Below are positions 26,417 through 35,528 of a stretch of 64,000 bases of DNA, piece after piece. This DNA is from an uncultured Eubacterium sp. Lineage in GTDB: Bacteria; Bacillota; Clostridia; Lachnospirales; Lachnospiraceae. The notes beneath the pieces are model-generated. The model saw only the letters and a program-made list of their open reading frames with translations. It did not search any database and was not told the origin of the DNA. The translations under genes were made by a program, and so were the position numbers. Numbering within the stretch: the first letter of the stretch is position 1; each line of letters opens with the position of its first letter. Where the stretch lies: positions 132,330 through 196,329 of the forward strand of contig CAJUBZ010000003.1 in assembly GCA_910584795.1 (NCBI GenBank), read 5' to 3'.

Positions 26417-27076
26417 ATGTATAATACAGTAATTTTTGATTTGGATGGAACATTATTAAATACGATTGAGGATTTGGCAGATGCAGTAAATTATGTTCAG
26501 GAAAAATATCACATCGAAAGGCATAGTGTGGATTTAGTTCGAAAGAATGTGGGAAACGGCATACGAAAACTAATGATCCGTTCTGTACCGATGGGAGAAA
26601 GTAATCCCGAATTTGAAGAAATGTATCGATGTTTTCTGGAATACTATCAGAAACATTGTCAGGTAAAAACAGCGGCTTATCCTGGAATTATGAAATTGCT
26701 TGTGGGCTTACATGAGAAAGGCATTAAAATGGCGATCGTTTCCAATAAGGCGCATCCGGCAGTTATGGAACTAAATGATATTTATTTCAAAGATTTTATT
26801 TCTGTGGCGATTGGAGAGAATGAAGCAGGAGGAATAAAGAAAAAACCCGCACCAGACAGTGTAAATCATGCATTGGAACTATTAGGAAGTAAAAAGGAAG
26901 AAGCGGTTTATGTTGGTGATTCGGAAGTAGATTATGCAACAGCAGAGAATTCAGGGCTTGCGTGTGTATTGTGCAGTTGGGGATTTAGAGAACGGGAATT
27001 ATTAGAAAGTTTGAAACCTATGGCAATTATAGATAAGCCGGGTGATTTGATAAAAATAATAGAAAGCTGCAGATAG
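26417..27076 (+). CDS. HAD hydrolase, phosphoglycolate phosphatase-like
   Basis: 219 residues from the ATG at 26417 (AAGAGGA upstream). HAD motifs: I in VIFDLDGTLLNT, II in MAIVSNKAH, III lysine in GIKKKPAPD, IV in VYVGDSEVDYATA. The cap domain is of the PGP type. It probably removes phosphate from small metabolites such as 2-phosphoglycolate; exact substrate cannot be read. It starts 36 bp after the regulator above and ends three bases from the convergent ABC exporter gene. Confidence 0.85.
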   Translation: MYNTVIFDLDGTLLNTIEDLADAVNYVQEKYHIERHSVDLVRKNVGNGIRKLMIRSVPMGESNPEFEEMYRCFLEYYQKHCQVKTAAYPGIMKLLVGLHEKGIKMAIVSNKAHPAVMELNDIYFKDFISVAIGENEAGGIKKKPAPDSVNHALELLGSKKEEAVYVGDSEVDYATAENSGLACVLCSWGFRERELLESLKPMAIIDKPGDLIKIIESCR

Positions 27077-27098
27077 TGCTAATCTGTCTGCAGCTTTC
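27062..27098. terminator. Bidirectional terminator holding both convergent stop codons
   Basis: GAAAGCTGCAGA (27062-27073) and TCTGCAGCTTTC (27087-27098) form a perfect 12-bp stem. The stop codons of the HAD gene (27074-27076) and of the ABC gene (27079-27081, minus) both lie in the loop, so each arm is coding for one of the genes. Confidence 0.7.
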
Positions 27099-28890
27099 TC
27101 ATGTGAAAGAATTCGCCCTGTTTTTCCATTAATTCATCATAGGTACCAAATTCGGTACATCCACCGTGTCCGATAACAGCGATTTTATCGGCGTTTCGTA
27201 TGGTGGATAATCTGTGTGCCACAATGAATGTTGTTCTTGTACTTGCCATATTTTCGATGGCAGTCTGTATTTGTTTTTCAGAGGTGCTGTCAAGGGCGGA
27301 AGTAGCCTCATCAAAAATAATTACTTTTGGATTACGGACTAAAGCTCTTGCAATAGCAAGGCGTTGTCTTTGACCGCCGGATAATTTTCCACCATTTTCA
27401 CCAATCATTGTATCAAGTCCATCCGGCAGTTCCCGTATAAAATCCATCAAATTGGCTGATTGTATCGCTTTCATCAGCTGTTCTTCTGTTACGTCAGGCA
27501 TACCATATGTAATGTTATCCCGGATAGAACCGGAGAATAAGATTGTATTCTGAGGGACAACTGCAACAAAGTCACGATAACTTCTCAAGTTAATATCTTC
27601 TAAATTATTCCCATCTAAGTAAATATGTCCACCTACCGGTTTGATAAAACCAATTAACAGATTAAGTATTGTTGTTTTTCCGGCACCGGATTCACCTACT
27701 AAAGCAACAGTTTCCCCCGACTTTACCGACAAATTAAATTTATATAAAATTTCTTTTGAATCATCATAGTGAAAAGAAACATCCTGGAAATCAAAGTTTC
27801 CGGTAATATGTTGTAATTTTTTCTTTCCGGTATATTGTTCTACATCATCAGATAATAGGATTTCTCCGATACTAGTAATAGATTCTGTCCCTCTTGCCAT
27901 ATTTGGAAGAATCATAATAATGGCAGCTACCTGATTTACAATAGTCGTAAAGTAACTTTGGTATGTGGCAATTTCACCTACAGAAATAATGTGACGGTAG
28001 GCCATATAGCCTGTAAAAGCAAGGCAGACTACCTGAAATGCCTGAAACATACACCAGCTGACAGCACCAAAATTCGCATGCATTATATCTAATTTGTAAC
28101 CTTTATGAGCTACACCGTTTAGGAAACCGCCCATTTTCTTAATTTCTTCGTTCTCTAATGCATGGGCACGGGTCACCGGAATCAATTCTACCATTTCCAC
28201 AACTTTGGTTGACGTTTCTTCCATCTGTTTACGAAATTCCCGGTTCGTTTTTCTTATTCCTTTGCGAAAAATACCAATCAATGCTCCGGCGATAGGAACA
28301 GTTACAACGAAAAAGAAGAACACAATCAGGCTTTTTGAGACAGTTACGAGAAGTGCCACAGTGATATTCAGCATGATAGTAAGCATGTTTGTAAATATTT
28401 GTGAAGATAACTGCTGGACAGCTTCAACATCACGAATAATTTTGGACTGAAGGCGTCCGGATTCATTTTCCTTATGGTAAGAGATGGAAAGTTGCTGCAA
28501 TTTTCGCACCAGTGAACTTCTAAGATGTGCCTCGACTGCACGTGTAGCTGTACTCTGACAGACATTGAATAAATAATTTAACGGAAAGTTGAATGCTATT
28601 AATAAGATAATAACAGTGATATTAATGGCAATTTCACTTGAAGAATGTGCTGATGGGTTGGTGGCAATATTGATAATATTCCCTGTTACAATAGGGAGCA
28701 CCCATACAGGACTGTTCTTAAGTACAAATAAAAATCCTGCTAAAAAAAATCTCCAGTATGTACCCTTATATAATCTAAAAAAAGTTTTAATTGGATGACC
28801 TTTGCTCTTTCCAAAAATTTCCACATATTCGTCTTCTTTTTCTACCGGGTTATCTTCAACCCATTCTTCTTCTTTATAAAAAAATCCCAT
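27079..28890 (-). CDS. ABC exporter, membrane-ATPase half transporter
   Basis: 603 residues. An unusual acidic N-terminal extension (about 1-30, EEEWVEDNPVEKEDEYVEIF) precedes a six-span ABC exporter domain (about 40-330). The ATPase domain (about 360-600) has Walker A GESGAGKTT, signature LSGGQRQRLAIARAL, Walker B VIIFDEATSALD and the H-loop VAHRLSTIRNAD. It works as a homodimer or with another half transporter; there is no second ABC gene next to it, so a homodimer is likely. Substrate (lipid, drug or peptide) is unknown. The rnhA gene lies 12 bp upstream in the same direction. Confidence 0.9.
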   Translation of the reverse strand: MGFFYKEEEWVEDNPVEKEDEYVEIFGKSKGHPIKTFFRLYKGTYWRFFLAGFLFVLKNSPVWVLPIVTGNIINIATNPSAHSSSEIAINITVIILLIAFNFPLNYLFNVCQSTATRAVEAHLRSSLVRKLQQLSISYHKENESGRLQSKIIRDVEAVQQLSSQIFTNMLTIMLNITVALLVTVSKSLIVFFFFVVTVPIAGALIGIFRKGIRKTNREFRKQMEETSTKVVEMVELIPVTRAHALENEEIKKMGGFLNGVAHKGYKLDIMHANFGAVSWCMFQAFQVVCLAFTGYMAYRHIISVGEIATYQSYFTTIVNQVAAIIMILPNMARGTESITSIGEILLSDDVEQYTGKKKLQHITGNFDFQDVSFHYDDSKEILYKFNLSVKSGETVALVGESGAGKTTILNLLIGFIKPVGGHIYLDGNNLEDINLRSYRDFVAVVPQNTILFSGSIRDNITYGMPDVTEEQLMKAIQSANLMDFIRELPDGLDTMIGENGGKLSGGQRQRLAIARALVRNPKVIIFDEATSALDSTSEKQIQTAIENMASTRTTFIVAHRLSTIRNADKIAVIGHGGCTEFGTYDELMEKQGEFFHMRKLQTD

Positions 28891-28902
28891 TTTTCCGCCC
28901 TT

Positions 28903-29577
28903 CTATATAATGTCACAAGCTTTTTTTGCCAGTTTATCAACCAGATTATTATATTTATCTCCGGAATGTCCCTTTACTTTGTAAAATGTTATGTTAACTT
29001 TACGCTTTATTTTATCATAGTATTTTTTGTAAGCAATGGTACCGGGTTTGTTTGTTTTCCATTCTCCAGTACACCATTTGGCAATACCCATATAATCATA
29101 ATATATTGAAAGATTCTTGATATTATGTTCTACAGCATATTTCATTGCAGCCATAGAACCATAAATCTCTCCTGCAACATTACGCATGGATGCCATTTCT
29201 TTATCGTCAGATGCATCAGAAATATGTATTTCTTCCCCATTGTGAAACATAACAACACCATAACCAAATACGCAGGTTTCAACATTATAACTACCGTCTA
29301 CATATGCAACAGCTTTTGTGTCAGTAGAAAATGGTTTATCCGTGTCAAGTGTGTCTTGTTTCGGAATGGCTTTGGGTGAAGGCTTGTTAAAAGACTCTAA
29401 AGTAAAAATGCTTAATTGTTCTCCATCGAAACCTAAATAGGCATAGGCATCTGAAATATTTTTAAAACTTTTATAAAGTGCGCCCGGATAACCGTCAACA
29501 CTATCCTTACATTCTTCCCAAGTTTCAAAGATTCCGGTATTTGCACCAACTTTTACTGCGTAATATTTTTTTGCCAT
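28903..29577 (-). CDS. rnhA: Ribonuclease H with viroplasmin-like domain
   Basis: 224 residues. The N-terminal viroplasmin/RNase H1 hybrid-binding domain (1-45, KKYYAVKVGANTGIFETWEE) is followed by an RNase HI domain (about 85-220) with catalytic Asp in AYVDGSYN, Glu in NVAGEIYGSM, Asp in IYYDYMGI and Asp in NNLVDKLAKK, plus KVKGHSGDKYN. It degrades the RNA strand of RNA-DNA hybrids. This eukaryote-like architecture is common in Clostridia and Bacteroides. Likely co-transcribed with the L,D-transpeptidase gene upstream (9-bp gap). Confidence 0.92.
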   Translation of the reverse strand: MAKKYYAVKVGANTGIFETWEECKDSVDGYPGALYKSFKNISDAYAYLGFDGEQLSIFTLESFNKPSPKAIPKQDTLDTDKPFSTDTKAVAYVDGSYNVETCVFGYGVVMFHNGEEIHISDASDDKEMASMRNVAGEIYGSMAAMKYAVEHNIKNLSIYYDYMGIAKWCTGEWKTNKPGTIAYKKYYDKIKRKVNITFYKVKGHSGDKYNNLVDKLAKKACDII

Positions 29578-29586
29578 AACTGCCTC

Positions 29587-30345
29587 CTAAAGCCAAGGGT
29601 TGTTTTTCTTTGGATCTGTCGGATCCCATCCCCTATTTTTATTCTTTTTATTTATTTTCTTTATTTTTGGAATTTTAATTGCAGGATTTTCGTTGGGTCT
29701 GTCATATATAGTCACTTTTGTTCCGTTATCGCAGTTATCGTAAATCCATTTAATATTTCCAGCCTGAAGTCTCACACAGCCAAGAGAAGCAGGTTTTCCC
29801 AGTTTATTATATTCCCAGTATTCTAATGAATCATAACTGCTGGTTAGGTAAGGCACAGAATGCAGCATAATCGGACCATGTATCCGGATTGCATATTGTG
29901 CATATGTCCCATCAACCATAATGCGCCAGTCATATCGCTCCGTCATTTTAAAAGTACCAAGAGGAGTGGAATCTGCTTCGGCCCCGGTAGAACACCAGAA
30001 TGTCTTATATGGAATCGTATATTTTCCATGTTCGTCCAGAGTATAAACAGTAACAAAGTTTTCAGTACGGTTTACTTTAATTCGATAAGGAAGTTTGTGT
30101 TTAAATTTCTTTCTGTTCCTTTTTATGGTTTTTTGCGTAATACCCGTAGTTTCAGGTTCAGATGTGGTTGTTTCTGCTCCAATGTCTGTTGCTGTTTCTG
30201 CCTTGGTAATAGAGGTGGTTTCTGTAATTTTTTCCTCAGTAATATATTTCGTATTGTTGTCCTTGAGTACAAGAACCAGAAAAATAACAAGTATTATGCC
30301 GGTAAAAATACCCAGCATAAGTTGATTTTTGTATTTATTTATCAT
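29587..30345 (-). CDS. L,D-transpeptidase (YkuD domain)
   Basis: 252 residues. An N-terminal membrane anchor (about 8-27) and a Thr/Glu-rich linker precede the YkuD domain (about 95-225), whose catalytic motif HGPIMLHSVP with SLGCVRL carries the nucleophilic cysteine. The C-terminal tail is rich in Lys and Asn (KKINKKNKNRGWDP). It acts outside the membrane to make 3-3 peptidoglycan cross-links or attach proteins to the wall. It is the first gene of a minus-strand run with rnhA and the ABC exporter. Confidence 0.88.
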   Translation of the reverse strand: MINKYKNQLMLGIFTGIILVIFLVLVLKDNNTKYITEEKITETTSITKAETATDIGAETTTSEPETTGITQKTIKRNRKKFKHKLPYRIKVNRTENFVTVYTLDEHGKYTIPYKTFWCSTGAEADSTPLGTFKMTERYDWRIMVDGTYAQYAIRIHGPIMLHSVPYLTSSYDSLEYWEYNKLGKPASLGCVRLQAGNIKWIYDNCDNGTKVTIYDRPNENPAIKIPKIKKINKKNKNRGWDPTDPKKNNPWL

Positions 30346-30508
30346 TAATGTTTCTCCATATTTCGTATCTAAATGTTGTTTTTATTATATTAACCAGTAT
30401 TATTTTATAATTTAATGTCTTTAATTGCAATAGAATAAATAAGGAAAGTACCTCACTTATTTTTGAATGAGAGGTTAAGGCATACTTAATGCTGACAAAT
30501 GGTCTTTA

Positions 30509-30537
30509 TTGACGGAAGTATTTTGATTTGTTATTAT
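30509..30537 (+). promoter_or_regulatory. Promoter of glnA
   Basis: TTGACG at 30509-30514 and TATTAT at 30532-30537, spacing 17. The leader to the glnA start is only about 30 nt, too short for a two-hairpin ANTAR target, unless an upstream promoter is also used. Confidence 0.6.
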
Positions 30538-30573
30538 TTAATAGGAAAATTTTCATTTTGGAAGGAGTAAAAA

Positions 30574-31905
30574 ATGGGATATACGAAACAGAAAATTTTG
30601 AACATGGCAGAGACTGAAGACATAGAATTTATAAGACTTCAGTTTACTGACCTTTTTGGAACACTAAAGAACGTGGCGATTACAAAAAGCCAGCTGGCAA
30701 AGGCATTAGATAACAAGATCATGTTTGATGGTTCATCGATTGAAGGCTTTGCAAGAATTGAAGAATCGGATATGTATCTGTATCCGGATTACGACACATT
30801 TGAAATATTACCTTTCAGACCACATCAGGGAAAGGTTGCCAGAATGATTTGTGACGTATATAAACCAGACGGCACTCAGTTAGAAAATGATCCAAGATGT
30901 ATTTTGAAGAAAGTTATCAAAGAAGCATCCGATATGGGATATATATTTAATGTGGGACCGGAATGTGAATTTTTCCTGTTTCATACAGATGATAATGGAA
31001 ATCCGACAACCATTAGTCATGAACATGCAAGTTATTTTGACTTAGGACCAATTGATTTGGGAGAAAATGCACGTCGTGATATCGTATTAAATCTTGAAGA
31101 GATGGGATTTGAAGTAGAGGCTTCCCATCATGAAGTGGCTCCTGCACAGCATGAGATTGACTTTAAATATGGTGAGGCGTTAGAGACAGCGGATAGAATT
31201 ATGACGTATAAGCTTACCGTAAAAACCATTGCAAAGAGACATGGTCTGTATGCATCATTTATGCCAAAGCCAAAGTTTGGTGTATGTGGTTCCGGTATGC
31301 ATATCAATATGTCCTTATTTGATAAGGAAGGACATAATATTTTTATTAATGAAAAAGATGAAAACGGACTGAGCAAGGAGGCATATAGCTTTATTGCAGG
31401 TTTGATGGAGCATATGAGAGGTATGGCAGCTATTACAAATCCAATTGTAAACTCATATAAGAGACTGGTACCGGGATTTGAAGCGCCTACATATATTGCA
31501 TGGTCAGCCACAAATAGAAGTCCTCTTGTCAGAGTACCGGCAGCAAGAGGTGCAGGCACCAGAGTAGAACTTAGATGTCCGGACTGTGCGTGCAATCCAT
31601 ATCTTGCCATAGCAGTTTGTCTGGCAGCAGGATTAGATGGTATTAAGAGAGGACTTACACCGCCAGCCAGTGTACAACAGGATATTTTTGAAATGACAGA
31701 AAAAGAGAGAGCAGAAGCAGGAATAGCAAGTCTGCCAAGAAATCTATACGAAGCAATTCAGGAAATGAAAAAATCAGAATTTATGAAAGACGTATTAGGT
31801 GAAGAAGTATTCCACAAATATGTAAAAGCAAAAAGGGCTGAGTGGAATGAATATACCTCGCAGGTTACGGATTGGGAAATTGATAGATATTTAGGCTGCA
31901 TTTAA
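30574..31905 (+). CDS. glnA: Glutamine synthetase, type I
   Basis: 443 residues, the short GSI-alpha form of Firmicutes. Visible: beta-grasp N-terminus, DGSSIEGFARIEESDMYL, metal-site VGPECEFFLF, GSGMHINMSLF, ATP/Glu-site NRSPLVRVPAARG and the C-terminal RAEWNEYTSQVTDWEIDRY. The Arg in FARIEES matches the residue used in feedback inhibition of Bacillus-type GS. No adenylylation-type loop is obvious. It assimilates ammonia into glutamine, which also feeds PurF and GatCAB encoded in this window. The ANTAR regulator follows 14 bp later. Confidence 0.97.
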   Translation: MGYTKQKILNMAETEDIEFIRLQFTDLFGTLKNVAITKSQLAKALDNKIMFDGSSIEGFARIEESDMYLYPDYDTFEILPFRPHQGKVARMICDVYKPDGTQLENDPRCILKKVIKEASDMGYIFNVGPECEFFLFHTDDNGNPTTISHEHASYFDLGPIDLGENARRDIVLNLEEMGFEVEASHHEVAPAQHEIDFKYGEALETADRIMTYKLTVKTIAKRHGLYASFMPKPKFGVCGSGMHINMSLFDKEGHNIFINEKDENGLSKEAYSFIAGLMEHMRGMAAITNPIVNSYKRLVPGFEAPTYIAWSATNRSPLVRVPAARGAGTRVELRCPDCACNPYLAIAVCLAAGLDGIKRGLTPPASVQQDIFEMTEKERAEAGIASLPRNLYEAIQEMKKSEFMKDVLGEEVFHKYVKAKRAEWNEYTSQVTDWEIDRYLGCI

Positions 31906-31919
31906 TGTAGGAGGCAAAT

Positions 31920-32468
31920 TTGGCAGGAATAATAGTAGTATTCCCAAAGATAGAGGACAGCAAAGCGATTCGAAATCTATTAGTGCGTAATGGATATGAT
32001 AACGTTTTTCACTGCAGCACTGGTGCAAAAGCGATTACTTTGGCAGATTCTCTGGGAGAGGGAGTCATCATTAGTGGATATAGAATGCTCGATATGCCAT
32101 ATACACATATACTGGATTATGTGGAAGGAAGATTTGAGATGTTGCTGATAGCATCCAGACAGAAGCTTCTAGAAGATGAGACAGGTGTTGCGATGCTTGA
32201 AATGCCCATTAAGGTGAGAGATTTTTTGAATTCAGTTGAAATGATGCAGAATAATATTCATGCAAAATTTTCAAAAAAGAGAAAGGCTCCACCGAAAAGA
32301 AGCGAAGAAGAACAGAGTATCGTAGATGAGGCGAAAGCAGTTCTAATGGAAAAGAATAATATGTCAGAAAATGAAGCACACAGGTACGTACAGAAATCTG
32401 CTATGGATAGTGGAAGAACCATGGTGGAAACAGCTGCTTCGATTCTGAAAGTTATGTATAAAGAATAG
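31920..32468 (+). CDS. ANTAR-domain RNA-binding antiterminator
   Basis: 182 residues from a TTG start at 31920, supported by TAGGAGG five bases upstream; no suitable ATG exists. Residues 1-115 form a degenerate receiver domain (IIVVFPKIEDSKAIRNLLVR) lacking a clear phospho-acceptor Asp. Residues 125-180 are the ANTAR domain (EAKAVLMEKNNMSENEAHRY, VQKSAMDSGRTM). ANTAR proteins bind paired hexaloop hairpins and prevent termination. Linkage to glnA matches the clostridial nitR-type arrangement that controls nitrogen genes, so nitrogen regulation is likely. Confidence 0.88.
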   Translation: MAGIIVVFPKIEDSKAIRNLLVRNGYDNVFHCSTGAKAITLADSLGEGVIISGYRMLDMPYTHILDYVEGRFEMLLIASRQKLLEDETGVAMLEMPIKVRDFLNSVEMMQNNIHAKFSKKRKAPPKRSEEEQSIVDEAKAVLMEKNNMSENEAHRYVQKSAMDSGRTMVETAASILKVMYKE

Positions 32469-32591
32469 AGCCAAACATTGTCAGTGTCGGCAAAGAGTTT
32501 GGCAGACTGAAATATTGTGAAAGATAGTAAAGCAGAATTTATCTGTGAAACTAATAAATGAAAAATATGTAAAATTTAGGAGGTACTTAAG

Positions 32592-33806
32592 ATGTACAAA
32601 ATTAATGAAAACTATTTGAAGTTACCGGGCAGCTATTTGTTCTCAAATATTGCAAAGAAGGTAGCTGCATATAAGGAGGCGAATCCCCAGAAAGATGTTA
32701 TCAGTCTTGGTATTGGTGACGTAACACAGCCTCTATGTCCGGCAGTTATTGATGCAATGCATAAGGCAGTAGATGAGATGTCAGATGGTACTACATTCCA
32801 CGGATATGCCCCGGATCTTGGATATGAGTTTTTAAGAAGTGCTATCAGAGACAATGATTACAAGGCAAGAGGTGTCGATATTGCATTAGATGAAATATTT
32901 GTCAGTGACGGAGCAAAATCAGATTCTGGTAACATTGGAGATATCTTTGCTGAAAATAACCGAATTGCAGTATGCGATCCTGTATATCCGGTTTATGTGG
33001 ACACAAATGCCATGTCAGGCAGAACGGGCGAATATCTTTCTGAGCAGGAAAAATGGAGTAATGTGATTTATATGCCTTGTACAAAGTCAACAAATTTTGC
33101 ACCGGAATTACCAAAGGAAACACCGGATATTATTTATTTGTGTTTTCCGAATAACCCTACAGGTTCTACCATCACAAAGGCTCAGTTACAGGAATGGGTA
33201 GATTATGCGAATAAAGTTGGTGCAGTGATTATTTATGATGCTGCTTATGAAGCATATATTTCAGAAGATGATGTGCCACACAGTATTTATGAATGTGATG
33301 GAGCAAAGACATGTGCAATTGAGCTTAGAAGTTTTTCAAAGAATGCAGGATTTACCGGAACAAGACTTGGATTTACAGTAATTCCAAAAGAGTTAGAGTC
33401 AAATGGCGTGAAGTTAAACGCACTTTGGGCAAGAAGACATGGAACCAAGTTCAATGGTGCACCATACATTATTCAGAGAGCAGGAGAGGCTGTTTATTCT
33501 GAAGCAGGAAAGGCTCAGACAAAGGAACAAGTAGCTTATTATATGAATAATGCCAAGGTCATTATGGAAGGTTTAAAGAGTGCAGGATTTAATGTCAGCG
33601 GAGGTGTGAATGCACCATATGTATGGCTGGAAACACCGGATGGAATGACATCGTGGGATTTCTTTGACCATTTACTTGCCAATGCGAATATTGTTGGTAC
33701 ACCGGGTTCAGGGTTTGGACCGAGTGGTGAGGGATATTTCCGACTGACAGCATTTGGTACTTATGAAAATACACTGAAGGCGATTGAGAGAATTAAGTCG
33801 TTATAA
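32592..33806 (+). CDS. dapL: LL-diaminopimelate aminotransferase
   Basis: 404 residues, fold type I aminotransferase. The start (YKINENYLKLPGSYLFSNIA) is typical of DapL. PLP lysine in RSFSKNAGFTGTRLGFTV, CFPNNPTGSTI for the phosphate/Asn site, and SDGAKSDSGNIGDIF. It converts tetrahydrodipicolinate straight to LL-diaminopimelate for lysine and peptidoglycan, bypassing the acyl steps. AGGAGG precedes the ATG and a terminator follows. No other dap gene is adjacent. Confidence 0.95.
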   Translation: MYKINENYLKLPGSYLFSNIAKKVAAYKEANPQKDVISLGIGDVTQPLCPAVIDAMHKAVDEMSDGTTFHGYAPDLGYEFLRSAIRDNDYKARGVDIALDEIFVSDGAKSDSGNIGDIFAENNRIAVCDPVYPVYVDTNAMSGRTGEYLSEQEKWSNVIYMPCTKSTNFAPELPKETPDIIYLCFPNNPTGSTITKAQLQEWVDYANKVGAVIIYDAAYEAYISEDDVPHSIYECDGAKTCAIELRSFSKNAGFTGTRLGFTVIPKELESNGVKLNALWARRHGTKFNGAPYIIQRAGEAVYSEAGKAQTKEQVAYYMNNAKVIMEGLKSAGFNVSGGVNAPYVWLETPDGMTSWDFFDHLLANANIVGTPGSGFGPSGEGYFRLTAFGTYENTLKAIERIKSL

Positions 33807-33823
33807 TTTAAAGAATATATGTG

Positions 33824-33860
33824 AAAGAGGACATTCGAATACTTTTCGGATGTTCTCTTT
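33824..33860 (+). terminator. Terminator of dapL
   Basis: AAAGAGGACATTCGAA and TTCGGATGTTCTCTTT stem with one G.T pair. Confidence 0.8.
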
Positions 33861-34017
33861 GTGAAAAAATATTTCTTTGAAAATAATGCAAAAAAATGTC
33901 AAAATATTGTGTTTGTTATAAAAAAATCATGTTTTTTCATATTAATTAAAAGAAGTTGTTATTTCATTGTAAAATAGTAGGGCTTAAAATTAAGAAAAAG
34001 TAAAAGGAGATTTTACA

Positions 34018-34433
34018 ATGAAAGAAAAAGCAAAAAAGATAATTAATACTGTAATTATTTGTAGTATGGTATTATCAATTTTAGGGGGAAGAGCAAATAA
34101 GATAAAGGCTGAAGAGGTAAATATAGAATCAGTTGAGAATTACACTACGGACTTAATTTGTTTGGAGATAGAACTAATATGAATTGGAATTTAAGGCAGG
34201 GTATTCAAGAATATTATGATAATGAAAAAATTCAGGTTAAGTTTCAATGTAAACCAACGAGTAAAAAAGCTACAAAATTAATAATACATTACTGGCATTC
34301 TAAAATAAATAAGTCGATATCACCTAGTATTGGATTTTCAGCTGGTGGAATATCAGTTGGAGTAAGTGGAAGTTCTAAGAATTATTATGAAGAAATAAAC
34401 CATAATGCGTATTTGATTTACAATCACATATAG
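34018..34433 (+). pseudogene. Frameshifted gene for a small secreted protein
   Basis: AAAAGGAG precedes an ATG at 34018 that opens a frame with a signal peptide (KKIINTVIICSMVLSILGG, then KIKAEE) but stops at 34180. A second frame, open from 34137 to 34433, continues with YGLNLFGDRTNMNW and ends ISVGVSGSSKNYYEEINH. Neither half alone looks complete: the first lacks a mature domain, the second lacks a start with a ribosome binding site. One indel between 34137 and 34180 would give a secreted protein of about 138 residues. Alternatives are a sequencing error or two tiny genes. No family is recognised. Confidence 0.55.
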
Positions 34434-34475
34434 GTTGCGTAAGAAAGAGAATTATTAAATGGGAGATAAAATTTT

Positions 34476-35291
34476 ATGAAGAAAATATTTATTGTGGGAA
34501 TAGCATTTGTATTAGGTATTTTTATTTTAACTAATGTTTGTGTTTATGCAATAACTAATAAATCGGTACTGGATTATTTCTTTAAAGAGAATAATAGTTA
34601 TATTAGTAATGAATTATTGTATAAAGATGGTCAGAGTTATGATATTGATGGTTATACAATAAAACTGGAAGAGGCTTTATATGAAAAGAATACACAGTTA
34701 GGATATCTTGTATTTTCAATAAGAAAAGATGGTGGTAGACCTGAAGCAGAAATCAATGATGCAAAACAATGTGTTGGAGGGTTTGGAGAAGAGCAGAGAT
34801 TTAGTTTTGATTTTGAAAGTTCAGGAAGTGCAGATATGAAATATGAGTATGTGGGAAATGTGTTATATGCATATATCTCTTTTGAAGCAGATAATTTTGA
34901 AGATGAGAAATCAAATAAAAAAATTGTTCTTGTTGATGGAAAAAACTGGAGTGATAAAACAAAAGAAGAGTTTATGACTTATGATTTTAAATTAAAAGAT
35001 AGAAGTAAGAGTCTTGTTTGTAAAGAAAGAGCCAGAAGGATTTATATATCACCATTGGGAATTAAAATATTTACTGTTAATGAGAAAATTGATTGTTTTA
35101 AATTTAAGTTTACTATGGTTGACGGAGAAACGGAAACCATGGAAAATAACAAGGATACAGTAGGTGTTCATGGACGAGGGGGAAGAGATATATCAACAGA
35201 ACGAATATATACAATCAAATTTTCTGAACTGAAAGATATTAGTAAAATAAAACAAATAGAATTTAATGATAAAATATTAACGTTAGAATAA
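34476..35291 (+). CDS. Exported or membrane-anchored protein of unknown function
   Basis: 271 residues, with a hydrophobic N-terminus (KKIFIVGIAFVLGIFILTNV) acting as signal peptide or anchor. The remainder is predicted all-beta: YDIDGYTIKLEEALYEKNTQ, LGYLVFSIRKDGG and a later ISPLGIKIF, similar in style to DUF4179/DUF5643-type extracellular domains, though I cannot assign a family. It lies 42 bp after the broken secreted-protein gene, with which it may form a unit. Base composition is more AT-rich than its neighbours, hinting at transfer. Confidence 0.55.
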   Translation: MKKIFIVGIAFVLGIFILTNVCVYAITNKSVLDYFFKENNSYISNELLYKDGQSYDIDGYTIKLEEALYEKNTQLGYLVFSIRKDGGRPEAEINDAKQCVGGFGEEQRFSFDFESSGSADMKYEYVGNVLYAYISFEADNFEDEKSNKKIVLVDGKNWSDKTKEEFMTYDFKLKDRSKSLVCKERARRIYISPLGIKIFTVNEKIDCFKFKFTMVDGETETMENNKDTVGVHGRGGRDISTERIYTIKFSELKDISKIKQIEFNDKILTLE

Positions 35292-35528
35292 TATTGAAGA
35301 AATATATAAGTAATAAAATTAAGAAGGTTATATATATTGAAAATAGCAATTATTATTAGTATAAAACTGATAATGACTGCTATTTTTTTATATATTGACA
35401 AAAATCGACAATAGAGTAAAAATGTTTTACATTTCTGACGAAAAAAGTATTGTTATGTATGATGAAATAACTTAGACTTGTCATAAGTACTTCTGCAGGA
35501 GAAAAATAAAATTAAAGGAGTATTATTT

